This document shows positions 10,187 to 19,752 of a stretch of 64,000 nucleotides of DNA, piece after piece. The DNA is from Symsagittifera roscoffensis (taxonomy: Eukaryota > Xenacoelomorpha > Acoela > Convolutidae), in the NCBI RefSeq assembly GCF_963678635.1, contig NC_087067.1:53436233-53500232 (forward strand), read 5' to 3'. A program made the translations under genes and the position numbers. The notes under the pieces were generated by a model. It saw only the letters and a program-made list of their open reading frames with translations. It was not told where the DNA came from and did no database searches. Numbering within the stretch: position 1 is the stretch's first letter; the number at the start of each line of letters is the position of its first letter.

Positions 10187-11977
10187 TCATTTATTGCCAT
10201 CGAAAGCGTTCTTATTGCTTTTTTCGGCACTCAAGGGTATCATCCCCATGTTAGAGGCCTCACTCGCCAGGGGCACTTCCATATCTTTGCGGGGAAATCC
10301 CAGGGTTGGGGTTGCTGTGTTCGCCCCGTCGTCCCCACTTAAGTCTTGCAATAGCTCATGCATGGTGAAATCCCTTTCCGCTTGATCCTGGTCAGGTGTA
10401 TTTCCCACCTCCATCTCTTCTCCCGCTTCACTGAGGGTTTCATCCATGCTTTCGTCTTCCCCTGACCCAGCGTGTTCTTTCTCTGGTGCATTCCTGAATC
10501 TGTTCTCCACAGGATGGCTTATTTTATCTCCAAGGGTGCCCACCGACAAGGGTGAGGGTGTTGATGGATCTAGCTTCTTATTTTCAGTGAGGGCTACATA
10601 CAAGGGACTTGCTGCATCAACCGTTTTTCCCTCTTGCCTTAGCTCTAACTCCTCCAATCCATGAGGCGCTTGATACTTCCTCGTAGCAAACTTAATGTCA
10701 TCTTTCAGAGTTATATGGCCTTCCTGCACGATCATTCTCCCATCATCATAAATTGGCAGCTTATTCTCGAGCCCAGCCTCCCCAAGCGTCCTTGAGATAT
10801 CCCGGACCTCGAACTTAGGGGGCATCGAGCCTCTCATTTTCTTCGCTTGTGTGTTCCACGAGTTTATCTTGATGTCACACGTGTGGAAGTAAACTGCAGC
10901 TGTACATCCAACGAATAAGTGATCCCAACCCTCCGTGAATTCTTTTTGTTGCTTTTCTACAGAGGCTCTCGCGTGCAGGGAAGGGACTACCATGTGGCTG
11001 TTCATCCCCAGGGTCATTCTTCTGACCGCCGGGAACTCAGGGACGGCAACTGGCAGAAGATCCCGCTCAAGTATAGTTTCCAGATCCTTCTTCACGAATT
11101 CAAAGCTCCCTTTCCATGCCGTGATTCTCAAGACTTCTTTCCTGTCTCCTGCCACGGCATTTAAGTTCGAGAACTTGGGATAGACCTCGATAGGACCTTC
11201 ACGCTTGCCTCCCATTCTGCACAGCAGTTGTCCCCGGAAGTTGAACACCATCAGCTCAGGGTCTTTCACTTCCCGAAAAAGCATCGTTTCACTCATTCGC
11301 GCTCTCAAGTCTTCTTGCCTGCACCAGTTCAACGTCGTCTCATATAGAACGCTTATTAAGCTCACTTGTACCACCGAGTGCCGATACGCTACCACGAGCG
11401 GATTCGGGAAAACGTACGTCAGTGCCGGTCCATAGATGCAGGTCACAACTTCCCCTAGACCCCTGATCATCCCCAACGGGTTAGACCGCATGGCCAGGCA
11501 CAAGTCAGTCAAGAGGCTATGCCTCCGTTCGCCTCCCACAATTCTTCTCTCGTCTTGGGTTTCCTTTCCTCGCCCGTCAAATAGCGATTCTGCATTAGGA
11601 GGTATTCTACCAGCAACGTCTTCAGTCCGGCAGCACACTTGTATGAATAGGTCTCCACACTCGGGTGAGCCTTTCTTACCGACAGAGTTTCCCTGTACTT
11701 CCCTAGCTCTCCATGGGTCAAGAGTACCAATATCAAGTACCCATCGATTCGGAGCGTTTCCACACCCCTGCTGAACATATACGCCGGAAAATTTATTGAA
11801 CAGGAATCTGGGGTAGACCAAATGCAGGGCCAGTAAGAGGTTGATGTGCAATTTTAGTAGTTCCCGCACGAATGCATCGAAGATGGTATCTTTAGCGTAA
11901 AAAACTCTGCCCATATACTCCTTTAACCAGCATGGGCTCAAAAATCTCAAGATTTTTTGGTTTTTGCTGGTCTTCAT
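10187..11977 (-). pseudogene. Copy B, Y3 (duplicate unit 2)
   Basis: A 596-codon open stretch. Its start (QKILRFLSPCWLKEYMGRVF, DTIFDAFVREL, LHLVYPRFL) and everything from LLTDLCLAMRSN onward are genuine Y3. The middle part, about residues 70 to 160, is read in a wrong frame: the right frame there is 11778-11509, which gives GVETLRIDGYLILVLLTHGE and matches copy D. Two compensating frameshifts therefore keep the long stretch open by chance. Other blocks (IYGPALTYVFPNPLVVAYRH, WDHLFVGCTAAVYFHTCDIK) match unit 1 almost residue for residue. Function unknown. Confidence 0.75.
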
Positions 11978-12081
11978 TCCCGCAACCCATCAATTCTAGT
12001 TGCTTCTCAGCCGCGACTACATTTTCCCTCTCATTTCTTGGTCCCGCTTTACTGGTGGAGCTCGTGATTGTCAGATCCATG

Positions 12082-12699
12082 CTACGGAACCACAGGGTGC
12101 TTACATGGTTTTTTTGCAGGGTGATCGTCCCTTATCTCCGGATTAAACTTCAGTTGCCGGGCGAGATTCGACACCTCAAGGCAGATGATCTCATCCAGCA
12201 CAATCAAAACGTCCGCCATTTCGTAGAATCCCCTCAGATCATGGGACACATCTCCCCATGCGGCTGCCAGCTCCGATTTAAGAATTCTCAAGTCGACTGG
12301 CTCCAGTTCGCGGTTAGGAGCGGCCATAATCATCCGCCACGCGTTACCTTCCGCTATCAAGATCAACATCGCATACACAAACTGCAAGGCCGGTAGCATG
12401 CTCGCATAGCCCGGCGATGTCGTAAAAACCACTCTCGTCTTCGTCCCAAATCGAGAAGCTACCAAGTCTTGTACCTCGTTCATTGCGGCAAACAGTGTCT
12501 GGATTGCTTCCCAGATCTTCTTGCGTGTTGGTTCCCCACATCTTAGATGCTCTAGAAGCCCTGCCGCATGCAGGTGGTCGTTCCTTGCCGCAAATAGCAA
12601 CAGCTCAGGCTCGCAAGGCGTCTCCGGTTTAATTGCCCACACCAGGGTCAACATTTGATCCAGTTCTGCTCCAGGCAGCAGATACACCAATGTCCCCAT
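12082..12699 (-). pseudogene. Copy B, Y2 (NDHLH / SPGYA region)
   Basis: A 205-codon stretch with a strongly conserved core: ELLLFAARNDHLHAAGLLEH, VVFTTSPGYASMLPALQFVY, AMLILIAEGNAWRMIMAAPN, RELEPVDLR, KSELAAAWGDVS, LRGFYEMADVLIVLDEI. Copy D repeats it: VFALSPGYAHLPNGLKFVYA, MVALLSEGKYDVIISAPYRG, LEMDNVRPLRAELPAV. The upstream ORF (12629-13750) gives ARVIIVAGSDFEGTS, joined by a frameshift near 12720. The spacing of GSDF and ARNDHL loosely recalls SGNH blocks I and III, so this could be a second, non-catalytic SGNH-like fold, but that is inference. It ends at the start of the duplicated stretch with a frame break. Confidence 0.7.
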
Positions 12700-13750
12700 C
12701 AGAACAACTTTGAGACGTCCCCTCGAAGTCCGATCCCGCCACGATGATCACCCTCGCTGCTCCTGGATCCGATCGATCGTATACTGCCAACGTTTTGGCT
12801 AGCTGCGAGCTTCCATAGGGTTTTCCATACCTTGGGTCTTTGGCCAGCTTTGGACCTCCGTACGCGGCATCTGGGAGTCTCATTATTTCCGGCTCAAAAA
12901 GCTTTTCCACCATTCTCAGCTGTGCGGGAATCGCTACCCTGATTCTGGCTATATTTTTTCGGTCTTTGGGAGGTTTCGCTATGAGTTCTGGACTCCGCAG
13001 TTGCTTGAGGGGCCTGTAGTTGACTGGGCCCATTATCGAGTTCTGCGGAATCCCAGTTAAGTCTGCTGTCTCCAACGTCCCAGCTCTCGAAAAATGTGCC
13101 TCGTGAGCCTTTAACCAGTCCACGCAGTGGTGGCTGCTCAAGTCCTCGTTTGACACATTCTTGATCCCCAGGATCTCCGCCAACTCTTGCCTACATGCCA
13201 AATTTTCCAGGTCTAGATACTTCACCCTCTCTAGATACCGTGCCTTGCTCGTCTCTCCTGGTCTCTCCACCTTCATGTTGTCCACTACCACCACCGAGGA
13301 TACTATCGAGCTCTGGGGCGTGAATGATCCCGCCTCATCTCCTTCCATCGGCGTGGCTCCCAGTTTTCTGGTCCTGTTGCACCTTGAACTGTCACTCGAG
13401 TCGACTCTTCCTCCCAGACGACCAGATAAGCAGGGAGGTATTGGGGTTGGGCCGAAGGTAAACTGGGCTGTTTCCAGCATGTCCGACTCCAGCATGTTTA
13501 TGTGCCTTTGAAAGGCACCATTCAGCCACTCCAAGCCCCTGGGCCTACCGAAGTGGATGCCATCCGAAGACGCGCCATCCGGAAGGGAATGTTCCATCAT
13601 GTTGGCCACGTCCAGCAATCTCACGGGAAGCATGCTCCTCTGCTGGATCTGTCTGATTATTTCGTTGAGGTTGCGCACCTTTTCATTCATTTCCCTCGCA
13701 TGCTGGTCGGCCTTCAAGTTATATGGGACGGTGCAAATGGTGAGTACCAC
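12629..13750 (-). pseudogene. Copy B, SGNH domain C-terminal half plus linker
   Basis: A 373-codon stretch in the same frame as 13790-14107. Residues 1-70 complete the SGNH hydrolase: VLTICTVPYN (a core strand), a helix with NLNEIIRQI, and block V at residues 63-66 (DGIH in SSDGIHFGRPRG), providing the catalytic Asp and His. A linker with LNGAFQRHINMLESDML, PPCLSGRLGG and YLERVKYLDLENLACRQEL follows, then the block NSIMGPVNYRPLKQLRSPEL, RVIIVAGSDFEGTS (the start of Y2), and a frameshifted tail. SGNH enzymes cleave esters; an esterase-like SGNH domain is known from ORF1 of CR1 LINEs and from some Ngaro (DIRS-type) elements. Y1 is the N-terminal domain of ORF-Y. Confidence 0.75.
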
Positions 13751-13789
13751 TGGATCTAGATAAATCCTCAGTTCCTCAAGAATACAACT

Positions 13790-14107
13790 CTATTTTTCTT
13801 GCAGCCTCATTACATTTCTTGGTTCATCTGTGGACACGTCATTGGTTCCCGTCATCAGAGTGACCGTGTACATCTTCACCATATCCAACATCTCCAATGA
13901 CGCCAACATCTGCGGCGTTGCAGCTCCAGAAAAACTCAAGACCTCCACATGCAAATGTGACTGGATCCGCGTCAACACTCGTATCAGACTGTCCCCTATT
14001 ATCAAGTGGATCGCATCCTCAGGTATCCTTGACTGTGTGTAGTATTCAGCCCAAGACACATCATTGAAGGCATCCCTCCTTTCTCGTTGTGCTGCTGTCC
14101 AGTCCAT
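13790..14107 (-). pseudogene. Copy B, SGNH domain N-terminal half (start of ORF-Y)
   Basis: 105 codons. Block I is HLIIGDSLIRVL with the nucleophile Ser at residue 40 (G38-D39-S40); block II is SFSGAATPQML with Gly at 61; block III is TLMTGTNDV with GTND at 87-90. With DGIH in the next piece, all four SGNH landmark residues are present. A single in-frame TAG (13790-13792) interrupts the domain; the frame continues straight on with LEELRIYLDPVVLTICT. I chose the ATG at 14105-14107 because three consecutive stop codons (TAA TAA TAG) in this frame, 45 bases upstream, close the previous ORF. Confident as SGNH; substrate unknown. Confidence 0.8.
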
Positions 14108-14158
14108 TCGGTTGTGCCTGTGATATGCACCGTATGTTTTTCTTGTAGCTCGCTATTA

Positions 14159-15112
14159 TTAAATTCCTGACAGGATGATCTCTCCAGGTGGGAGTTCCTC
14201 CTCTCGCGCTGAATTGTCGCGATCTTTCGACTGCAATCTCTCTTGTAGCTCCTTGAGACGTGATGAACCCGTCCAGGTCTGGTTATCACCCGTTGAGCTG
14301 GGAGTGTATCCCGGCAGCGCAATTTCCATCTTAGGGCGGATCGGCTTTGTCTCTAGACCACGCACGGAGGGCACCGGCTCGGGTATTGTCCATGCCTTCA
14401 GACCCTCATTCATATGTTCTTGAGCTACTCTGTCCAGGTTAAATCGAACACTCGACCGGGGAACCTCATCCATCTCCATCCGCGACTCCGGTCTTGATCC
14501 AGTGACAGCTGGTTCAGTCGTCGTCTTCTTATTTTCTTTCCCACTCGCGACCGCTTGCTGCCTCCTCTGTAGACGCTCCAGCTCTGTTTTTATCTGGTCT
14601 CAATTGGCTACGCTTTCTTGTAGCCTCTGCTCTTGCAGTCGTTCTGCCATCAGCAGATCCCGATCAAGAATGGCCTTGTCTCGCTCAAGTATCGCCTGCT
14701 CGCGATCAAGCTTGGCTTGATCCCTCTCAAGAGTCGCCTGATCCCTACCCAGAATGGCTTTGACCCGTTCCCTTTGGGCCCTTTCCAACTCTCTCTTCAT
14801 ACTGCCGTGATCCGGATACGACTCCTCTGTTTGTAGCGAGTGGAACTTCGACGGTGGCTTGCTCGTGGACTGAGTCGCTGTTCCCACTGGAGGCCTGGTC
14901 GGAAGTGGAAATTCTCCCGCACCATATTCCGTGTCGCTACTCAAATGAGGGTTTCTCGCAAGGTCATGCCCTCTCAGGCCTCTATCCACATTCCAGGATA
15001 GCCATCTGGTCTGCTTCTGTTTTGATACTCCGTCTGAGGTGTATCCCACCATCAACACGACTTCCGTCGCTGACTCCCTGCATTGGCCTTGTGCCGTCAG
15101 TCTCTCATCCAC
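14159..15112 (-). pseudogene. Copy B, ORF-X: coiled-coil protein
   Basis: About 317 codons with one in-frame TGA at 14600-14602. The N-terminal part (TEVVLMVGYTSDGV, RWLSWNVDRGLRGHDLARNP) and the Pro-rich joint FPLPTRPPVG match ORF-X of copy D (TEVLLMAAYGERGV, RVMWLRNGALSGSDLPNEPG, TPLPTKPRPG). A highly charged repeat helix follows, with units such as LERDQAKLDREQAILERD, strongly predicting a coiled coil or single long helix, then RLKELQERLQSKDRDNSARE. The ORF ends at TAA TAA TAG (14153-14161), which looks like a real terminator. A self-assembling structural role is plausible, by composition only. It lies just upstream of ORF-Y. Confidence 0.7.
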
Positions 15113-15711
15113 TGGTGTATAGTCAAGGTCCCTCGTTCAGCTCGTTGAGGTTAGGTTTTCTGAGCGCTGCTGGCATAGACTTCCAGAAGCGATCCGCCAT
15201 CTTTAATGTACCTTCAAGCGATCTCGCGTATCAACCAACTCAAGAAGTACCCTACCAGTTAGACTCAAGAATTATCTTACCAGTTAGACTCAAGAATTAC
15301 GCCAGTTAGACTCAAGAATTGATACTTGAGAAATGTTTCCCTCTGGTATTTCTAGTGGAGAACTTGCTCAAGATCTCCCCTTTTGTTCGAATGAGTGTTG
15401 CTTGATTGTCAATTCAATTTTACAATCCAATCTGAAAAAAAAAATTTGTTTTAAGACTAAGATGCCTTTGCTCATTCCTAGCCTAAACCCCCATTAATAC
15501 CTTTAAGAAATTACCTCAACAACTCAATTAAAATGATTCAATTTAGATGTTAAAAACATGCAGATTCGTTTTATGTTTCAGCACCATTAATTCTCCGGAT
15601 TTCAATTGTCATGCCAATCACATTAAAGTTCATCTACCTGACTCGTGCCCCCTTTTACCTAGCTCGAGAACCCTGTGCCTGCCAACCCAAGATCTCCATG
15701 TCCATTCAAGC
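15113..15711. other. Non-coding spacer between ORF0 and ORF-X
   Basis: About 600 bp, AT-rich, with no supportable ORF on either strand. It contains the short tandem repeat listed at 15253-15320. It may hold the leader or splice signals for ORF-X/ORF-Y expression, but I see no decisive site. Confidence 0.4.
15253..15320. repeat. Short tandem repeat, about 22-25 bp x 3
   Basis: Three copies of CCAGTTAGACTCAAGAATT with short variable joints (starts near 15253, 15278 and 15300). Confidence 0.75.
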
Positions 15712-16226
15712 TCAGCTGATTCTCAAGTAGTACTTCTTGTGCAGGTGCACCATTATCTCCGTCTCTGCAAAGACCACGTGTAGGATGGCATACATTTCCA
15801 TAGGGTTCAACTTGCCCCTGTTTGGGTCGTAGACCGGCATCGAGACCTCCAGTATTCCTCTTTCGACCATGAAGTCCCTCAGCCTCGTTAGTGCCAACAT
15901 CACGTGTCCGGGGTCTATCGTGTTCCTTTCATTGACCCTTGTTACCAAAAAGCACAGGAACTTGTGAAACTGAGGGAGGAAGCGCAGGCATTCCTCCCAA
16001 CCCCTCTTGATAAAAACTCCACATTTTGATATTCTCTCTTGAATTCGGCCTCTAGTCTCGTTTTCAAGCTCATGTCTGCCATTTTGCAGATCGCGCTTGT
16101 CCTATCTGACAAGATGAAGTCGCTGTCCGTGATCAGGATGTTCTTTGAATATTCATTGGATATTTCAAATTTTGTCTTGAAGTTTCTCCCTATGGTGGGC
16201 TCAGCCTTCTCCTGATCCAATTCCAA
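15712..16226 (-). pseudogene. Copy B, ORF0 after integrase
   Basis: Two overlapping stretches (15942-16226, 94 codons; 15712-15948, 78 codons) in different frames, probably one small ORF with a frameshift near 15945. Visible segments: SNEYSKNILITDSDFILSD, MADMSLKTRLEAEFKREYQN, then VNERNTIDPGHVMLALTRLR, DFMVERGILEVSMPVYDPNR and NPMEMYAILHVVFAETEI. No family recognised and no convincing counterpart found in copy D. It lies between the integrase tail and the spacer. Confidence 0.5.
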
Positions 16227-16286
16227 ACGTTGGTCTCTCTCACTTCTCTGAGATTCGTTATCATGAAATTTTCGAAGTGGATAAGT

Positions 16287-17006
16287 CTAGACCCCCACTC
16301 CCCAGACAAAAATATTTATCGACGTCCCCGTCGATGATGCTGGGTCTAAATTATCCGGTGGTATGTCCAGTGGCCGGTCGGTGGCTGTCCAACCGAAAAG
16401 CGGATCTTTTGTCTTCACATGTTTTTCTGCTGACTTATTGACCTGCTGGATACTTAGCGCTTCTTCTCCTTTATTCTTGAGGTTATACATCCATTCCAGT
16501 ATCCTCAGGTTTGTGTTTTCCCTCCTTTCTATCTCGCTCTGCTCCAGGTCTATTTCTCGTTCTGGTACTGAGTGATCCTCCTGCAAGGAGTGCGCGCCAT
16601 CGTTGATGATTTGCCACTTTTCATCGGCTACCAGCTCGCCCACATTCACTAACTCCTCGCCTATCTCCTCGGGTTGTATCTTATCAACCAAGAAGTCATC
16701 ACCATACCTGTTGTATCTCTTGCCTGTCCGCTTGCGATTGTCATTTCTTGTCCTTGGTGTCCTCGGCAAGTCTAGTTCCGTCCACCTTGGCACCATGTTC
16801 TGCTCTGGATCATTCCAATCTTCCTCCGCAAAAGATCCTTCGTCCGAATCCACCTCTATCTTCTCGTTATCATCCATGCTCACGTCCTCGTTGCCATCGT
16901 TCTTCGCTCTGGTGCCTTTTTCATTGACTTCACATTGTGGCTCTACCAGACGATACTCGAGTCCTTCCATGTTCAGTGGTACACCAGTCTTCCGGAGATG
17001 GGACAT
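16287..17006 (-). pseudogene. Copy B, integrase C-terminal tail
   Basis: 239 codons. The start (SHLRKTGVPLNMEGLEYRLV) continues the integrase C-terminal region that begins with KKWRGP at the end of the previous piece. A long acidic, low-complexity segment follows (DVSMDDNEKIEVDSDEGSFA, EDWNDPEQNMVPRWTELDLP), then a charged helical stretch (EREIDLEQSEIERRENTNLR). I see no chromodomain. The tail is much longer than in most Ty3 integrases. Ends at a stop near 16287. Confidence 0.65.
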
Positions 17007-17084
17007 GAGATTTCAGAATTTCATAATGCGCTGCACGCCCTGTACTCAAGCGATAGAACCGACCCTGCTGGTGTACTTCCGTTA

Positions 17085-17930
17085 TTATAAAGGTCCTCTC
17101 CATTTCTTTATTAACTTTTTCGTGCCCTTTGGAGGTATGATGTTCTGGAACACCAAGACATATTGTCTCACTGCATACAGTTTCGCCTTAAGTATTTTTT
17201 CATCGTACTTTTTCCGCCGCCTCATTTGTGCTTGCGCCGTGTTTCTTCTGCAGAGCTCGTTCAATTCATGTTGTCTCTCGACAACTTCCTTCACACAAGC
17301 CAGAGGCGACGTCTTTCTCCCTTCGTACTCTGGATAGAAAAACGTCAGGGGCATCGCTCTCTCCCTGCCAGTTAACATCTTAAAAGGACTGATTACTGTT
17401 GTTGAGTGTTGCGTGCTGTTGTACGCCCCTACCACTTGCGGCAGATATTTATCCCGTTCTGTCATATATCTTGAACAATACAACCTGAGCATGTTCACCA
17501 GCGTTCTGTTCTGCCTCTCCACTAAGCCGTTGCTCTGAGGATGGTAAGTTGTTGAATGTGCTTGAGCAATGTGCGATCTCCTCATCAATTCTTTTGTCAG
17601 GTCCCCCACGAAAGCTTTCCCATTACCCGATTGGAATGTCATCGGACAACCAAATCGTGATATCCAATGCGTTATCAAATGGTCATAAGTCTCTTCCGCT
17701 GAGGCTGTCTGACATGGCTCTGCTTCCGCCAACTTCGTAAAGTGATCTATTATAACCAGTATTTGATTGTATCCCGAGTCGGTCATGCAGATCTTCTGAT
17801 GGTCTATCTGCACGACTTCGTTAAATTGCGAGCTCTCTACGGACTTGTGTGGGAACTTCATTTTTCTCGGGTCTTTCACTTGTAAACACGATAGACATGC
17901 GTTCACCCACCTTTCGCTAGCCTTTCTCAA
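17085..17930 (-). pseudogene. Copy B, retroviral-type integrase core
   Basis: 281 codons covering the second half of the HHCC finger (C12, C15 in ACLSC), the catalytic core and the GPY/F-type module (KKWRGP). Core motifs: D43 (VVQIDHQ), LVIIDHFTKLAEAEPC, then the second catalytic site, where FQSGNGKAF has Gly102 instead of Asp (GGT instead of GAT), and E138 in NGLVERQNR, spaced 35 residues from position 102 as in the D,D-35-E pattern. HSTTYHPQSNGLVERQN is typical of Ty3 integrases. It would insert the cDNA into chromosomes; the missing Asp should inactivate this copy. A frameshift separates it from the zinc finger. Confidence 0.9.
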
Positions 17931-18397
17931 CCCTGGCCAACCAAACCTGTGTAGTATTTTTGTTGTACCTTGTCTATCCCCTGATGTCCCATCTGGTCGT
18001 GCGATCTGAACAACACTTCCGTCTGGTATAGCTGTGGTAGTATGATGAGATTATGCTTGTGCAATATCTTCTCTTCATTTTTTCTTCTACAGGCTACCAC
18101 ATCATCAGCTGTGTGATAGAGTAAATCACTTCTCTCTTCGTGGAAATGGCTCAAGATCTTGTAACTATCTTTCTCCAGGTCCCCTTTCTCCTTGAATTTT
18201 GTCCGGATCCATTTGGAGACGTTGCCTGTCATCTTGTCATTGTTCTGGGCTCGTATCAGATCCGACAGTTTATGTCTCGCTTTGACGTGTTCCTTCAATG
18301 CCATCAACTGACCATTCAGTTCTCCAGGACTGTAGATGTCGTCTTTTAGCTTGACGCAGACTATCCTTCTCAAGACCTCCTTGTCATCATCTGGCAC
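17927..18397 (-). pseudogene. Copy B, integrase N-terminal zinc-finger region
   Basis: 156 codons. The end carries the integrase H2C2 region: NLIILPQLYQTEVLFRSHDQ and GHQGIDKVQQKYY, with the two His in SHDQMGH; the two Cys lie in the next frame (17085-17930), so a frameshift sits at about 17928. The N-terminal part (LNGQLMALKEHVKARHKLSD, FKEKGDLEKDSYKILSHFHE) is the helical joint between RNase H and integrase usual in Ty3 pol. Confidence 0.8.
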
Positions 18398-18472
18398 CAG
18401 GTTTGTTCTGACATTTGAATTTCACGATAGCTCCCTGAACGGTTTCCTTGAAAATGCAACTTTCTCAAGCTC

Positions 18473-19176
18473 TTATCCTCCGTACACCTCCTGTTGATCT
18501 AGATTGTATGTTCCTGAGGAAGGGTTAGTTTGTAGTTCCCTGTCGCGGTGCCTTATTTTGTCTTCTGCCAATTTCAAGCAAAGACTATCCTGGTCATCGC
18601 CACCCTTCTCGGAGTCTTCATCCCACTCGTCGGACTCCCCGGACAATTTCTCTTCTTCATCATCTTCTTCTGATGTCGGCCACTCCCCGGACTCTTGATC
18701 TGGTCCCTGGTATTCGGCTTCCTTCTTGAAAGTCACTTTCTTCTTTCGAACCGTAGTCTGTCTTAATATGTCCTCTGGGATCTTCTCGACCAATGAATGT
18801 CCGCACAACCTCTTTGCCGTCAGGTTGCCTTGTTATTGAGTCCTCGCCTTGAGCCGCTTCCCCTCTTTTCAATATGGTGAATTCCGGTTTGTTTCGACAA
18901 TTGTTCCGCGCTATCGGTTTATCGTCGGCTAGTTTCTCGAGTAATCTCCTCAAGTCCTCATCTATCTTGACCCTTCCTGTCTCTACTTTATTGAGATCGT
19001 AGCCTTTTGCCTTTATTGTTTCCCTCACTATTTTCGATTTGAGCATTACTTCCATTAGCATCCCTGGATTTCTCGTCATAATTGTCTTCTCTTGATGATC
19101 CGCTGGTAGCTCGGGATGGTCTTCTGTTAGTTTTCCTGACTTGTCGAGCCACCTCGAGAGTTAAAGGCTGTCTCAC
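18473..19176 (-). pseudogene. Copy B, linker between RNase H and integrase
   Basis: Three overlapping stretches (18988-19176, 18660-19079, 18473-18808) in different frames form one broken linker. Segments: RQPLTLEVARQVRKTNRRPS, KIDEDLRRLLEKLADDKP, ILRQTTVRKKKVTFKKEAEY, and an acidic run (WPTSEEDDEEEKLSGESDEW). Copy D has the same linker at 56884-57495 (RMLGGLYEREM, NVLTSTTFKRKEQ then KKTVTFEDQD). It seems peculiar to this family; no enzyme motif is present. Confidence 0.6.
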
Positions 19177-19179
19177 GTC

Positions 19180-19752
19180 TCTTTGTCTATAAAAGAGAAG
19201 CCATTCTTTGATTTCTGGCCTGTCCGCCTCTCGTTGCTCTTGTCTCTCTTAGAATTCCGTCTTCTTACTCAAGCTATCGGGATTTTGATGTTTGTCCCTT
19301 GTCCTCTGTTAAATGATCATATTATAGCCGTACAAGCAAACTATCCATCTCCCAATGTAGCTCTGATCCATTGAGTACGTCTTCAGTGCTCTGTTGTCGA
19401 CCCGTAACTTGAATGGTTCGCTACCTAGGTACGCCCTGTATTTCTCTACAAAGTTGACTACCGCAAACGTCTCTGCTTTGGGTGCCCCTTACTTCCTCTC
19501 TGTATCACTCAAGACTTTGCTCCCGTACGCTATCGGTCTCAAGACTGTCTTTCCGTTCCATTCCTGCTCTTGAAGGAGTATGCCAGAGATCGCTACCACC
19601 GACGCATCCGTATCCAGCACGTACATTTCTTTTACCGTTGGCATACCTAGCACGGATATTTCACACAACTCTTTCTTTATTCTTTGAATTGACTCCTCTG
19701 CCGCGTTATTCCACGTGAATTTCTTGCCTTTGTGCCTCATGAGTTGTTGCAT
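19180..19752 (-). pseudogene. Copy B, RNase H
   Basis: The first part (19489-19752) has MYVLDTDASVVAISGILLQE with the first catalytic Asp, and VLRPIAYGSKVLSDTERK. After a stop at 19489 the sequence goes on with AETFAVVNFVEKYRAYLGS, NRALKTYSMDQ and MII-stop-QRTRDKHQNPDSLSKKTE, matching copy D (NADSLSKKTE). It degrades the RNA of the RNA/DNA hybrid during reverse transcription and sits between RT and linker as usual in Ty3 pol. At least two in-frame stops. Confidence 0.8.

Larger units (their letters stand above)
7366..12463. repeat. Tandem duplication of about 2.6 kb inside copy B
   Basis: Bases from about 7366 to 10027 and from about 10028 to 12463 are near-copies in the same orientation. 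Long stretches match exactly, for example around 7760-7860 and 10,430-10,530. The join at about 10022-10030 links the Y2 end of unit 1 straight to the Y3 end of unit 2. Unit 2 lacks about 225 bp. The duplication covers most of Y3 and part of Y2 and would double those domains if the frame were open. Confidence 0.8.

Noticed and set aside
16603-17337. 244-codon open stretch on the plus strand
   Set aside because: It is antisense to integrase and its acidic tail; Ser/Leu-rich as expected for the reverse of such sequence.
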